NCBI GenBank assembly: GCA_017428115.1
Contig: JAFRRK010000014.1
Location: forward strand, 1-58,234
Direction: 5' to 3'
DNA from: Bacteroidales bacterium
GTDB taxonomy: Bacteria; Bacteroidota; Bacteroidia; Bacteroidales; P3
Length of the DNA: 58,234 nt
The notes beneath the pieces were generated by a model. That model had not been told where the DNA came from, ran no database searches, and was given only the letters and a program-made list of their open reading frames with translations. The position numbers and the translations under genes are program-made. Shown here one piece after another: positions 1 through 9,354 of this stretch (the stretch's first letter is position 1; every line of letters starts with the position of its first letter).

Positions 1-30
1 ATGATTTTCTTAAAGCACCTGAACGGCATC

Positions 31-88
31 TTTTTCTTCTTTTCTCAATTACAATGGAACCCCATTGCGCAATCGAAAAGAAGAAAAA
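31..88. repeat. Hairpin with perfect 14-bp arms
   Basis: TTTTTCTTCTTTTC at 31-44 is the exact reverse complement of 75-88, and a nested CAATGG/CCATTG pair (52-57, 62-67) lies inside. The T-rich and A-rich arms could act as a terminator in either direction, but the gene it would serve lies outside the window. Confidence 0.6.
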
Positions 89-136
89 CCTGCTCGTTCA
101 TGTCCATAATAAACTTCATCAATCAAATTTAAACAG

Positions 137-199
137 CTTCTAATTATACCGAAAAATGCAAAAAATTAGGGTGCCACTTTTAAAAATAAAAAGTGGCAC
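137..199 (-). repeat. Dispersed intergenic element, copy D
   Basis: On the minus strand a perfect 11-bp stem GTGCCACTTTT/AAAAGTGGCAC (171-181, 189-199) is followed by a T-rich stretch and then TTTTTCGGTATAATT. The same order (stem, T tract, CGG-ATAATT) occurs near 48600, and partly near 20428 and 9577. Confidence 0.55.
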
Positions 200-687
200 A
201 ACGTTGTACTAGGCGAGAGCAATGAAAGTGAGCATTCTTGCCAAGCCAAAGCGACGTCACGAAGTAAAAGGTGGGACATGATGACGATGACAATGACAAT
301 AGGGATGGATGCACGTGTCTCTTTTTTGAGGGGGAAAAGGCTTGTCAGACTTTAAATACTATGATTTACGGTTTGCTGAGCAATATACCGAATGGCCTAA
401 ACCATCTCTGTTGGTGTTGCTTGCCTATATCTACCGCATAGTGCCGTGGCTTTCGTAATATGGCTGATTTGTACCATTTCCTACCGATTGGTCCCTCTTC
501 TGCGTCTGGCATCCGTTCTCCGAAAGGGCGAACGGATGGAAACAGACGAGCTAAAAAGCGGCTTGCGAGCGTTGCCAATGGGTGGCACCAACCTTGGCGG
601 ATAGGTCGAGCAGGATAGGAGCGTGGTGAAATATGGTGAAAAATCATTAAAAAGGAAAAAAAAACTCACCATGTCAAAAAAATGGTT

Positions 688-695
688 TATATTTG
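688..695 (+). promoter_or_regulatory. Bacteroidota -7 box (TATATTTG)
   Basis: TATATTTG followed by CA fits the Bacteroidota TAnnTTTG element. It would give a leader of roughly 110 nt before the T9SS gene at 811. No TTG is seen at the usual 19-bp spacing, so this is a moderate call. Confidence 0.5.
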
Positions 696-810
696 CATCA
701 AATTTGTTGAACCCAACAGACCCTCTGAATAGTGCCGAAAGGAATTATGAATGAGAGTTTTGAGCGTCATAAAATAGAAACTAATTTATTCATCAAAATC
801 ACAAACAACA

Positions 811-3372
811 ATGAAAAAAACATTAATGGTTCTCACTTTTGCCCTGTGCGCCACATTTGTTTTCGCACAGAACGCTACTCCTCGCATGAGGGGTGAGTAC
901 AAGGCTCCTGCCAAGGCTGCCCAAGTCCAGAATGATTACCGCAGCTCGGTCTTCACGAAGGATGTTACACTCTACACCTGCGATTTCCATGCCGCTGACG
1001 AGGGCTACTCGACTGGCATTGTTCTGGGAGGTCTCGAAGGTCATGCCGAAAACTACGACTATGCCACCTGGCAGCGTATCGCTAATTCAGACTCTTTAAC
1101 TTTCGTTCAGATCGCCACTACTTATGCCGCTTTGGCACAGAACTATTTTGGCGGTGTTCAATATTTTGCCTCTTACATGCCGAGGTATGTTGACAGCACT
1201 GTCTCCTCGTCCGAAAACGGCTTTATGATGATGTCGCTCTACGACCAGCGCACCCCTAATTCGGGCAACTTCAATGCCTATATTCTTTTCCAGAATATCG
1301 ACGCCTCCAACGCTCCCCGTGTGGATGTGAACTTCTACCAGTACTATCGTAAATATTACGATAACTGCTATCTCGACTATAGCACCGACGGTACCAACTG
1401 GAACGAGATGGAAATCAATACCACTGGTGTTGACATCAGCGTCAATGGTACCTTGCGCGGCTTCATTACCTACTATCTCCCCACTGCTACCGGCTACGCC
1501 TCTAACCTCAGCGTCCGTGTCCGCTACAAGAGCCTTGATGCCGACCGCTTGGCTTATGGCTATTTCTGGTGCATCGACGATGTGTCCTTTATCGCTGGTG
1601 CCGACAACCGTCTGCTCAAGTTCTCTGAGGAGTATGTCGAGGGTAACTACGGTATGATTCCCCAGGGCATGGAGATTAACCCTGCCTGGTATTCCAACAT
1701 CCGCAACATTGGTACTTTCTCGCAGAACAACGCCAATGCTAAGCTTTACCACCTGCCCGCCACCATGGATGTCGCTACTGAGATCGGATCATACAACAAT
1801 GGCAATATCGCTGTCGACCAGACGAAGCCTATGGTGTCTGACCGTTCCGGCTGGATTCTGCTTGACTCCCTCGAATATCGTGGCTGGTATGGCTACATCG
1901 ACCACACGCCTCACGGCTCTGGCGTCGCCCTGCCTACTGAGACTGCTGGCGACAACTACATCTACGCTGCTCTCCAGACCGACAGTCTGACTATCACCTA
2001 CGATACTCACTACTATCAGGTTACCACTCCCCACGATGCTAACGGTATCCGTTACCGTTGGGCTCACGACAATGGTGTGCTAACCTATAGCCCCTACAAC
2101 TACTGGCTGTTTGGTTATGTCTATGAAGCTCCTTACTGGTTTGTCACCGAAGACCCCGAAGAAGTTCAGTACTACAATCCTGGCTACACTGTCACTTCGC
2201 GCTTCACCACTGATGCCAACGTTCCTTCGGATTGGGTTATCCAGGGTGTCGAGCTGGTTGCCTCTCCCGTTAGTGGCTACTACAACACTGGTAGCAGAAT
2301 CTCCGGTGTGCTGTATTATGATGACTATGATGGTGGAGAGGTCAACTTCCGTACTATGAACACTGGTGCTAACGTGAAGGAGATTACCAGCAGCGATGTG
2401 AACGACAGCAACATTATCGGTCGTAACACTGCAGGCTACCTCACCAGCGGCAACTACAACACTATCTTCATCGAGTTCCCCGAGCAGCCCGCTTTGGAGC
2501 CCAACATGAGCTATCGTATTGGTTATGCTATGGAGGAAGAGGGTTATTTCGCTCTCGCAGCTGAGGCTCTGGGTAGCTATCGCATGGCGCTTCCTTCTAA
2601 CCCCACAACTATGGATACTATCATCTATTTCGCCAACGATCCCGCCACTGCCAAGTATGCTACTAGATATACCGTCAACCAGTACCAGACCTATGTCATG
2701 GATCCTATCTATCGCAGTACTTTCGGTAGCTGGTATGTGGACTACAACCCCATGATTCGTATGATTGTTGGTCCTCGTCAGGAAGTTGAGCGTCACGACA
2801 TCGAAGTCTCTTGCGAGGCCGAAGAGTATGGTGAGGTTGTCTACGCTGGTGTGGGTGCCTGCGGTGAGACTATTCACCCCGTGCACGGTTCTACCGCTAC
2901 TATCACTGGTGTGTCTTACAGAGACTGCGTTGTCTCTAAGGTGATCGTCGACGGTACCGAGGTTCAGCCCTGGAACGAGGATGAAGAGACTGGTGATTAC
3001 TATCTGAGAGTGACCTATAATGAGGAGGATAATAGCTATGCTTATCAGTATTCTTTCGCCAACATCCAGGAAAACCACACTATTCAGTTTGAGTTTGCCC
3101 AGGGTCAGCAGGGTATTGATCCTGTTGCTGCCAACGTTCACATGAACCTCCAGCCCAACCCCGCCACTTCTCAGGTCAACCTGAACATCGAGGGTGTTGC
3201 CGGTATGGTGAACTGCATGCTCATCGACATGAGCGGTCGCGTGGTTTACAACCAGAATATCAACGCCGAGGTGACTCAGACCATCAACCTCAGCAATCTT
3301 GCCAAGGGTGCCTACTTTGTGCGCATCACCAACGACAAGTTCAGCAAGGTTGAGAAGCTGATTGTTCGCTAA
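811..3372 (+). CDS. Large T9SS-secreted surface protein
   Basis: The 853-residue product starts with a clear signal peptide (MKKTLMVLTFALCATFVFAQ) and ends with a type A T9SS sorting domain: LQPNPATSQVNLNIEG, then an MSGRVVY segment and a final KGAYFVRITNDKFSKVEKL stretch (about residues 775-853). The middle is rich in Tyr, Asn, Asp, Thr and Ser and probably forms beta domains; no enzyme motif is visible. It is probably exported by Sec, crosses the outer membrane by T9SS and stays attached to the surface. It stands alone, with its own promoter upstream and a strong terminator downstream. The codon bias is strong, which suggests high expression. The specific function is unknown. Confidence 0.85.
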   Translation: MKKTLMVLTFALCATFVFAQNATPRMRGEYKAPAKAAQVQNDYRSSVFTKDVTLYTCDFHAADEGYSTGIVLGGLEGHAENYDYATWQRIANSDSLTFVQIATTYAALAQNYFGGVQYFASYMPRYVDSTVSSSENGFMMMSLYDQRTPNSGNFNAYILFQNIDASNAPRVDVNFYQYYRKYYDNCYLDYSTDGTNWNEMEINTTGVDISVNGTLRGFITYYLPTATGYASNLSVRVRYKSLDADRLAYGYFWCIDDVSFIAGADNRLLKFSEEYVEGNYGMIPQGMEINPAWYSNIRNIGTFSQNNANAKLYHLPATMDVATEIGSYNNGNIAVDQTKPMVSDRSGWILLDSLEYRGWYGYIDHTPHGSGVALPTETAGDNYIYAALQTDSLTITYDTHYYQVTTPHDANGIRYRWAHDNGVLTYSPYNYWLFGYVYEAPYWFVTEDPEEVQYYNPGYTVTSRFTTDANVPSDWVIQGVELVASPVSGYYNTGSRISGVLYYDDYDGGEVNFRTMNTGANVKEITSSDVNDSNIIGRNTAGYLTSGNYNTIFIEFPEQPALEPNMSYRIGYAMEEEGYFALAAEALGSYRMALPSNPTTMDTIIYFANDPATAKYATRYTVNQYQTYVMDPIYRSTFGSWYVDYNPMIRMIVGPRQEVERHDIEVSCEAEEYGEVVYAGVGACGETIHPVHGSTATITGVSYRDCVVSKVIVDGTEVQPWNEDEETGDYYLRVTYNEEDNSYAYQYSFANIQENHTIQFEFAQGQQGIDPVAANVHMNLQPNPATSQVNLNIEGVAGMVNCMLIDMSGRVVYNQNINAEVTQTINLSNLAKGAYFVRITNDKFSKVEKLIVR

Positions 3373-3398
3373 TTGACTTGTTCGATTAGATAATTTAA

Positions 3399-3432
3399 GG
3401 GGCGCTCTTATATGAGTGCCCCTTTCTTTTTT
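3399..3432 (+). terminator. Rho-independent terminator of the T9SS gene
   Basis: GGGGCGCTC and GAGTGCCCC form a 9-bp stem with one G-T wobble (3399-3422), followed by TTTCTTTTTT. It lies 27 bp after the stop codon at 3372. Confidence 0.85.
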
Positions 3433-3682
3433 GACTCAAAATCAGTCTTCAGGTATCATGTTAGTGTGGTGTTTGTTTCGATAAGATTGTTGGCGAAACT
3501 AGCGAGGGTGTGTCGAAAGCTTTTTGTGGTTGCTATAATTAGCGAAGCTGAGAACAAGACTGCGGCGAGATGGTTATGTTTGCATGATTACGAATGTGAT
3601 GCCATTTGATATGTAAATGGCAAGAGCTGTCGGTTTCTTAGTCTCTTCGGCTTTAACGCCCGATTTGTATTGAATCTAATAA
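3433..3682. other. Spacer between convergent terminators
   Basis: About 250 bp with no recognisable gene. A short palindrome GCCATTT...AAATGGC is near 3601-3621. A 65-codon plus-strand frame begins inside the preceding terminator and has no recognisable features, so it is not called. Confidence 0.5.
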
Positions 3683-3722
3683 AAGAGCCCTTGCTTTTTT
3701 GGTGAGGGCTCTTCGTTTTTTT
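3683..3722. terminator. Bidirectional terminator between convergent genes
   Basis: AAGAGCCCT (3683-3691) pairs perfectly with AGGGCTCTT (3705-3713). A run of T follows on the plus strand, and TTTTATT follows on the minus strand. It lies just beyond the 3' end of the minus-strand yicC gene, which it probably terminates. Confidence 0.75.
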
Positions 3723-3753
3723 GTGTGATATCAGAGTTGTTGTAGCGGGTATG

Positions 3754-4617
3754 CTAAAGGATGTTTCCTAGCTGCTCTTTTATCTTTTCTAGTTCGTCTT
3801 TCATCTCAACCACTAGTTTTTGAATCTCAACGTGGTTGGCTTTAGATCCTGTGGTGTTTATTTCGCGTCCCATTTCTTGGGCTATAAAGCCTAGTTTTTT
3901 GCCGCTGCCTTCTTCGGTGTTCATCGTGTTGCGGAAGTAGTCGATGTGTTTGGCAAGGCGTATTTTTTCTTCGGTTATGTCGAGTTTCTCTAGATAGTAG
4001 ATGAGTTCTTGTTCGAATCGGTTTTCGTCGACTTCTTTGACGGTGCTTTCAGCCAAGTAGCGTCTGATTCGTTCTTTGGCTGTTTCGATGCGTTCGCTTT
4101 CGTATTGTGGTATCTTGTTCAGTTTTTGGTCTATTAGGTCGACATGTTTGATGAAATCTTTGGCCAGTATGTCGCCTTCGTGTTGGCGGAATTGTTGCAC
4201 TTCGTCTATGGCTGTTGCAAATGATTGCGACAGTAGAAGCCATTCTTCTTCGCCGATTTCGTTGTCGGAGGTGGTATCCCAGATGTCGGGCATGGTTAGG
4301 AGTGTTTGTAGCAGGTGTTGGTCTGTGCAGCCTAGTTGTTGGGCTACGGTGTGCACTTGCTGGTAGCGTGATGTGAGTAGCTCTGTGTTGAGTGTAGAGG
4401 TGTAGGTATCGCTGTGTTCTTCGGTGATGATGACGTCTATTTTGCCTCTTTCTAGTGGTCCTAGCATGCTGCGTAGGATTAGCTCTTTTGAGCGGAGGAT
4501 TGCGGGCAGTTTTACGTTGATGTCAAGGGTTTTGCTATTGAGGGTCTTGATTTCGATGGTGTATTTTCTTTCGTTCGCTTCGCATTGTTGTTTGGCGAAG
4601 CCTGTCATTGATTTCAT
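3754..4617 (-). CDS. yicC: YicC/YloC-family endoribonuclease
   Basis: The 287-residue protein has the family N-terminus MKSMTGFA and the conserved N-terminal block with ...IEIKTLNSKTLDINVKLP. The C-terminal domain has EVDENRFEQELIYYLEKLDI, a KKLGFIAQEMGREINTTGSK stretch and a terminal Glu/Lys-rich helix. Both domains and the length fit YicC-type proteins, which have been described as RNA endonucleases involved in RNA turnover in the cytoplasm. It starts 11 bp after the apbE stop, so the two are probably cotranscribed. The RNase role is family knowledge; the sequence shows only membership. Confidence 0.9.
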   Translation of the reverse strand: MKSMTGFAKQQCEANERKYTIEIKTLNSKTLDINVKLPAILRSKELILRSMLGPLERGKIDVIITEEHSDTYTSTLNTELLTSRYQQVHTVAQQLGCTDQHLLQTLLTMPDIWDTTSDNEIGEEEWLLLSQSFATAIDEVQQFRQHEGDILAKDFIKHVDLIDQKLNKIPQYESERIETAKERIRRYLAESTVKEVDENRFEQELIYYLEKLDITEEKIRLAKHIDYFRNTMNTEEGSGKKLGFIAQEMGREINTTGSKANHVEIQKLVVEMKDELEKIKEQLGNIL

Positions 4618-4628
4618 GATGGTATTGT

Positions 4629-5630
4629 TTATTTTATTAGTTTCTTGAATTCCGGTGTGGCATGGGTTTTATAGTTGCCATGATTGTCGTAGATGAAGAA
4701 TACGGCTTGTATGTCGGGGTTTTCGGGATGGTCGTGGATGAATTGTAGGCTTTTTTCGAGTCCCATGACCATGAATGCTGTGGCCATGGCGTCGGCGTAG
4801 GTGGCGGTGCTGCTCACTACGGAGACGCTGAGAAGAGAATGGTTTACGGGGCGTCCGGTATTGGGGTCGATGGTGTGGGAATATCGCACGCCGTCTTTTT
4901 CGTAGTATTTTCGGTAGTTGCCGGAGGTGACGATAGCCTGGTTGGAGAGCATGATGGCTGTCTCTATCTCAGGACTGCTGTATTTGTTTTCGGCAGGCCG
5001 TTCGATGCCCACGGTCCAGCTGTTGCCGTCGTTTTTTGTGCCTTTGGCTATCACTTCGCCTCCTACGTCGATGAGGTAGTTGTTGATGCCATAGGATTCG
5101 AGCATTGCTGCCAGGAGGTCGACTGCATATCCCTGGGCGATGGCATTGAAGTCTAGTTCTATACCTTCAGATAGTATGACAGTAGGGGGTGTGCCGCTGA
5201 TTGTGCATTCGCCATGGTGTATTAGATTGAGTAGACTGTCTATTTGTTGCGGGGTGATGTCTTCGCGATTTTTAAAGCCAAAGCCGTATAGGTTTACTAG
5301 CGAGCCTATCTTGCAGTTGAATGCACCTTGGGTGTATTCTTCTATTAGGAGTGACTGGCTGAGGAGCTTTTCGAATATGGCATTGGGGCAGACTTTTTCT
5401 TGTCTGTTGACTCGGCGTATGAGGGAGTTTTCTACCCATAGCGATGCGGTGAGGTCGAAGTCGTTGAGCAGCGAGTCTATCTGGGGCTGTAGGTCGCGAT
5501 TCTGAGGGTCGAGGTAGGCTATGCTGTAGTAGGTGCCTTGTGCCGTGCCTTGTAGGCGTATGGGCTGGTTGGGGCTCACACATGCTGTTGCCAACACTAG
5601 GGCTAGGAGGAGTAGGAGGTGTGTTTTCAT
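4629..5630 (-). CDS. apbE: FAD:protein FMN transferase (ApbE), lipoprotein
   Basis: The start at 5630 gives a 333-residue lipoprotein precursor: MKTHLLLLLALVLATAC with a lipobox Cys. The frame is open 26 codons further upstream, but that extension runs through the terminator of the preceding gene, so 5630 is preferred. Family motifs are ELDFNAIAQGYAVDL, LIDVGGEV, YSHTIDPNTGRPV and the metal-site motif YADAMATA. ApbE covalently attaches FMN to Thr in electron-transfer proteins such as the NQR and RNF subunits, on the periplasmic side. None of those targets is in the window. It is followed 11 bp later by yicC. Confidence 0.9.
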   Translation of the reverse strand: MKTHLLLLLALVLATACVSPNQPIRLQGTAQGTYYSIAYLDPQNRDLQPQIDSLLNDFDLTASLWVENSLIRRVNRQEKVCPNAIFEKLLSQSLLIEEYTQGAFNCKIGSLVNLYGFGFKNREDITPQQIDSLLNLIHHGECTISGTPPTVILSEGIELDFNAIAQGYAVDLLAAMLESYGINNYLIDVGGEVIAKGTKNDGNSWTVGIERPAENKYSSPEIETAIMLSNQAIVTSGNYRKYYEKDGVRYSHTIDPNTGRPVNHSLLSVSVVSSTATYADAMATAFMVMGLEKSLQFIHDHPENPDIQAVFFIYDNHGNYKTHATPEFKKLIK

Positions 5631-5654
5631 CTGCGCTGTGGTCGGTTTATGAAG

Positions 5655-5689
5655 AAAAAGCGTTCGACAGTGAATGCCGAACGCTTTTT
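5655..5689 (-). terminator. Terminator between a T9SS gene and apbE
   Basis: On the minus strand AGCGTTCG pairs with CGAACGCT across an 11-base loop and is followed by TTTTTCTTC. Flanking A and T runs extend the stem to 12 bp. It follows the stop of the T9SS gene at 5708 and separates it from apbE. Confidence 0.8.
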
Positions 5690-5707
5690 GCATATCATGA
5701 AGACACA

Positions 5708-7399
5708 TTATTTTGTGATGACGAATTTGCGTACCACGGTTTCGCCGTTCTGGAGGACGATACGCATGGTGTAGGTTCCCTTGTTGAGGGAGGAGAGGTT
5801 GATTAGGCTCTTGGTGCCTAGGTTGTAGTTGGTGAGGACTTGCTGGCCCAAGGTGTTGAAGATGGCTATCTGGCGAATGTTTTCAGCACTTTCGATATTT
5901 AGTTGTCCAACGGTGGGATTGGGGTAGAGGCTTACGTTGGTGCCGTTCACTTGGTCGATGCCGACATAGGTGACGAGGGTAATCCAGCTGGTGTCATAGC
6001 ATGTGATGTTGTTGGCAGGGTATCTGATGGCGGCTTGGAGTTCCACATCAATGTTGCCGGTTACATTGGGGATGCGCAGGGTGTCGCCCGTGTAGGTGTT
6101 GCTGCCATAGGTCCATTTGTAGGTGGCTCCTTGGGTGCAGGTGGGATAGAGTACGGCGGTGTCGCCAGCGTTAAGATTCCATTCGCCATTGATTGCGGTG
6201 ATGACGGGCGACTGACTGATGTTGAGGAAAAGTACCATGATGCTGTCGCAATTGAAGCTGTCGGTGGTGAAAGCATAGGTGGGGTTAGTGGTGGGAGTCT
6301 TGTAGTAGGTTCTTTTGTTGAGGTTCCAGTAGAAGCTGTCGCAGGCATTGGCATAGGTGGTGTCGTAGCCTGATTTATGTATGGTGACATTCAGGTGGAT
6401 GGTGCTGTCGTAGCAGCGGCTCCAACGACGGTCGATGAGGTTGGTATCGAAAGTGGTGTCGACAGAGAATAGTTTGGTGACACTACCAGAAATCGAGCTG
6501 ATGTTGAAGATGATACCATTGCAGCCCACTAGAGCGGTATCGGTAACGGGGGTGCGGAGAGGTTTGATTTTAAGGTCGATGGTGCGGTAGGTCACGCAGC
6601 CTGTAGTGCTGTTGACATCGTCTACACCGTAGATGCCCGAGGCGGTGATGGTGTCGCCACGCCACACATAGTAGGCACAAGCCGAGTCGACTATTGTACG
6701 GGCAGTGTCAACAACGATAGTCAGATTGAGGGTGTGGATGGTGTCGCATCCGATGACGGTGTCGCTTATGACATTTGTATAGGTGCCTGTGGTTTGATAG
6801 GTGTTGCCATACCATTCATAGTTGCCGCAGTGTTCAACACTCTCGTCGACGTAAATGGTGTCAACGATAGTAAGAATCAGCTGTTCGATGTGGCCACAGG
6901 TGCTCATGTCGGGGTTGACAAGGGTGGAGGTGTCGTTATAGGTGCCGGACTCAGCAAGGGTTCTTTCGTGCCAAGTGAAACTGCCGCAGGCGTTGACTTG
7001 CTGGGTTACTATCTCATTGGAAGGGATGAGAATAGTGGCGGAGAAAATGCTGTCGCAGGTGCCCATAGATGTGTCGGCCAACACAGTGTCGGAATAGTTG
7101 CCTGAATGGTAGTAGGTTTGTCCTCTCCATGAGTAGGAACAGGCGTTGCTGATTATGTTTTCGTTACTGCTGTAGGGCTGGTTCACAGTAAGGTTAAGCA
7201 CATACACAGTGTTGTTGGTAGCATCGATGTAGGTGTCGACGGTGCTGCTTGTGTAGGTCTGACCGTTTATGCTCCAAGTGTAGGTCGCGCAAGCGGCGAC
7301 GTTGACATTAACAACTTCAACGGGGTCGTTGTGCTGTGCCATGGTGAAAGGCATGAACAATGCCACCATCAATAAACTTAATAATGTTTTTTTCATCAT
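5708..7399 (-). CDS. T9SS-secreted surface protein with Cys/Trp repeats
   Basis: The 563-residue precursor begins with a signal peptide (MMKKTLLSLLMVALFMPFTMAQ; the second Met is an equally likely start). It carries about six units of roughly 50-60 residues with the pattern ACxxYxWxGxTYxxSGxYxD...CDSI...L.LTI, for example ACSYSWRGQTYYHSGNY, ACGSFTW, HCGNYEWYGNTY and ACAYYVWRGDT. It ends in a T9SS type A sorting domain (SLYPNPTVGQLNIES ... LNKGTYTMRIV). Such repeats occur in large Bacteroidota adhesin-like proteins, and the paired Cys suggest disulfide-stabilised beta domains outside the cell. Ligand and function are unknown. It has its own promoter and terminator. Confidence 0.85.
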   Translation of the reverse strand: MMKKTLLSLLMVALFMPFTMAQHNDPVEVVNVNVAACATYTWSINGQTYTSSTVDTYIDATNNTVYVLNLTVNQPYSSNENIISNACSYSWRGQTYYHSGNYSDTVLADTSMGTCDSIFSATILIPSNEIVTQQVNACGSFTWHERTLAESGTYNDTSTLVNPDMSTCGHIEQLILTIVDTIYVDESVEHCGNYEWYGNTYQTTGTYTNVISDTVIGCDTIHTLNLTIVVDTARTIVDSACAYYVWRGDTITASGIYGVDDVNSTTGCVTYRTIDLKIKPLRTPVTDTALVGCNGIIFNISSISGSVTKLFSVDTTFDTNLIDRRWSRCYDSTIHLNVTIHKSGYDTTYANACDSFYWNLNKRTYYKTPTTNPTYAFTTDSFNCDSIMVLFLNISQSPVITAINGEWNLNAGDTAVLYPTCTQGATYKWTYGSNTYTGDTLRIPNVTGNIDVELQAAIRYPANNITCYDTSWITLVTYVGIDQVNGTNVSLYPNPTVGQLNIESAENIRQIAIFNTLGQQVLTNYNLGTKSLINLSSLNKGTYTMRIVLQNGETVVRKFVITK

Positions 7400-7489
7400 T
7401 CTGAAAATTAATTTGTTTATCTTTTATTTATTTATTATCAATATATTAATAGTTGTTTACCGTAGCCTACTTTATTACGCTACAACATG

Positions 7490-7497
7490 CAAAGATA
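7490..7497 (-). promoter_or_regulatory. -7 box (TATCTTTG) for the T9SS repeat protein
   Basis: The minus strand reads TATCTTTGCA, a canonical TAnnTTTG box, about 90 bp before the start codon at 7399 and just after the end of rlmD. The same TATCTTTGCA form precedes three other minus-strand genes here. Confidence 0.7.
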
Positions 7498-7527
7498 GTA
7501 TTTTTTTTTGAAATAGAATACTTTTTT

Positions 7528-8970
7528 TTAAAAAAGAATCAGTTCGGCTATGTTTTCGACGTGTTGTGTATGCGGAAACATGTCTACAGGCTGTATGCGT
7601 GCCACCCTATATCGGCTGGCCAGCAGGGCAAGGTCGCGGGCCTGTGTGGCGGGATTGCAGCTGACGTACACTATTTTTCGGGGCATCATGGAGAGCAGTT
7701 GGTCTACCACCTTCTCGTGCATGCCTGCCCTAGGAGGGTCGGTCACTACCACGTCGGGCCGCCCGTGGGCTGCCACAAAGTCGGCAGTAAGTACCTGAGC
7801 CATGTCGCCGGCATAGAATTCGGTGTTGGCTATCCCATTCTGTTGGGCGTTTTCGCGTGCGGCAACAATTGAGTCCTCCACATACTCTATCCCTACCACA
7901 TGGCGGCACATGTGTGACAAGAACAGGGCTATGGTGCCGGTGCCTGTATAGAGGTCGTAGACTAGTTCGGTGCCAGTTAGTTCGGCAAATTGGGCCACGA
8001 AGCTGTATAGTCGTTGCGCCTGTCGTGAATTGGTCTGATAAAATGTTTGTGGGCGGATTGTGAAGCGAAGGGGTGCCGCGCCGTTGTAGCCGTCCATCAT
8101 TTCGGTGATGTGGTTGCTACCCGCAAAGGTGGTGGAAGGCAGGTCGGCGTAGGCATCGTTCATCTTGTCGTTGATGATGTATTGCAATGAGGTTATCTGG
8201 GGGAACTTGTCGCGCAGGTGTTCTAGCAGCCCCTCCCAGCCGGGGTGGCGTTCTGCCACCACTAGCACCACCATCCATTGGCCGGTGCTAGAGTTGCGGA
8301 TTATCAGATTGCGAAGGCAGCCTGTATGGTTGCGAATATCGTAGAAGGGCAGTCGGTGGGCTAGGGCATAGTCGCGCACGGCCAGGCGTATCTGGTTGCT
8401 CAGGTTGGGCTGGAGGGCGCAGTGGTCGATATTCAGCACTTTGTCGAATAGTGTAGGGATGTGGAATCCGAGTGCGCCGTCGCGGTTGGGGTCTTTCTCA
8501 GCCTCTTCGTCTGGGGTGGCGGTGTTCTGAGGGGGGAGTTCGTGCCAAGCCCTTGTCGAGAAGGTGTATTCCAACTTGTTGCGATAATAGAATATTTCCT
8601 CTGAGCCGCAGATGGGTAGCATGCCTTGGCAGTCTACGTGTCCCAGCCGTTCTAGGTTGTCGCGCACTTGTTGCTGTTTTGCAGCCAACTGTTCGGAATA
8701 GATGAGGTTCTGCCAGCGGCAGCCCCCGCAGGTGCCAAAATGGGGGCATTGTGGTTCGGCTCGTTTGTCGCTATACTGCCTAATAGCCACGGCGCGCCCA
8801 TCGGCATAGCGTTTCTTCTTTTTTATTATCTTGATGACGGCCACATCGCCTGGCACCACGAATGGAACAAAAACCACCATGCCGTCGATGTGTGCTATGG
8901 CCTTGCCTTCGGCACCGATGTCAGTGATGGTGACATTCTCTACAATGGGTTGTTCTTTCTTTCTGCTCAT
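7528..8970 (-). CDS. rlmD: 23S rRNA (uracil-C5)-methyltransferase, RlmD/TrmA family
   Basis: The 480-residue protein has an N-terminal TRAM RNA-binding domain (about 1-65), an iron-sulfur Cys cluster (CPHFGTCGGCRWQ, with a fourth Cys in DHCALQP), a SAM-binding motif (VYDLYTGTGTIALF) and DPPRAGMHEKV. The catalytic Cys lies in the YVSCNPATQARDL motif. Members methylate a uracil at C5 in 23S rRNA, U1939 in E. coli RlmD. In Bacteroidota the exact target may differ, so the symbol is by family. An acidic insert EEAEKDPNRD lies near residue 165. The gene follows rpmH on the minus strand after a terminator, so it may have its own promoter. Confidence 0.88.
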   Translation of the reverse strand: MSRKKEQPIVENVTITDIGAEGKAIAHIDGMVVFVPFVVPGDVAVIKIIKKKKRYADGRAVAIRQYSDKRAEPQCPHFGTCGGCRWQNLIYSEQLAAKQQQVRDNLERLGHVDCQGMLPICGSEEIFYYRNKLEYTFSTRAWHELPPQNTATPDEEAEKDPNRDGALGFHIPTLFDKVLNIDHCALQPNLSNQIRLAVRDYALAHRLPFYDIRNHTGCLRNLIIRNSSTGQWMVVLVVAERHPGWEGLLEHLRDKFPQITSLQYIINDKMNDAYADLPSTTFAGSNHITEMMDGYNGAAPLRFTIRPQTFYQTNSRQAQRLYSFVAQFAELTGTELVYDLYTGTGTIALFLSHMCRHVVGIEYVEDSIVAARENAQQNGIANTEFYAGDMAQVLTADFVAAHGRPDVVVTDPPRAGMHEKVVDQLLSMMPRKIVYVSCNPATQARDLALLASRYRVARIQPVDMFPHTQHVENIAELILF

Positions 8971-9012
8971 AGGGTTATTGTGTAGGTTGCCGCCGGCGTG
9001 TTTGTTGGGGCG

Positions 9013-9043
9013 AAAAAAAAGAAGTACTGATATTCAATACTTC
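9013..9043 (-). terminator. Terminator after rpmH
   Basis: On the minus strand GAAGTATTGA pairs with TCAGTACTTC (one G-T wobble) and is followed by eight T (9013-9020). It lies between rpmH and rlmD. Confidence 0.85.
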
Positions 9044-9155
9044 TTTCTCTCTTTGCAAAGAGTCTATGCGGCAATCCGATGAATGATGCCCCCACTTTGC
9101 TGGATGCGTAAAGACATGCTTTGCGCCTATGTGAGGGAACATTGCGGAGTAATGG

Positions 9156-9302
9156 TTATCGCTCGTCGGATACGCTCAGTTTTTTTCTGCCTTTTCTGCG
9201 GCGTGCAGCCAAAATTTTCCTTCCGTTGTGGGTGGACATTCTCTGGCGAAAACCGTGCTTATTGACTCTTTTTCTGCGTGATGGTTGAAATGTTCTCTTC
9301 AT
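9156..9302 (-). CDS. rpmH: 50S ribosomal protein L34
   Basis: A 48-codon minus-strand frame encodes [18 protein letters not shown], continuing with the L34 blocks [20 protein letters not shown] and LSVSDER. The composition (Arg/Lys-rich) and length match the family essentially throughout. The protein is a structural component of the large ribosomal subunit. The gene is compact: a near-consensus promoter lies 21 bp upstream of the ATG and a terminator about 110 bp downstream. The frequent neighbours rnpA or dnaA are not present here. It is easily missed because of its size. Confidence 0.96.
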   Translation of the reverse strand: MKRTFQPSRRKRVNKHGFRQRMSTHNGRKILAARRRKGRKKLSVSDER

Positions 9303-9322
9303 TTTTTACTCATTTTTGGAGT

Positions 9323-9354
9323 TGCAAAAGTACGAACTTTTTTTCAATTGGCAA
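9323..9354 (-). promoter_or_regulatory. Consensus promoter of rpmH
   Basis: On the minus strand TTG (9354-9352), a 19-bp spacer, then TACTTTTG and CA. This matches the Bacteroidota -33/-7 promoter in both elements and spacing. Confidence 0.85.

Larger units (their letters stand above)
1..687. other. Intergenic region without a recognisable gene
   Basis: No convincing coding sequence was found on either strand: candidate frames are short, lack family motifs and lack the codon bias of the real genes nearby. The stretch holds a long hairpin (31-88), one copy of a dispersed intergenic element in reverse orientation (137-199), and a segment near 281-342 that resembles 9621-9680. It ends at the promoter of the first T9SS gene. 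Confidence 0.6.

Noticed and set aside
2080-3141. Long antisense frame (353 codons) opposite the first T9SS gene
   Set aside because: It mirrors the strong codon bias of the real gene, has no family motifs, and the sense frame has a signal peptide and sorting domain.
3412-3609. 65-codon plus-strand frame after the first T9SS gene
   Set aside because: Its start lies inside a terminator hairpin and it has no recognisable features.
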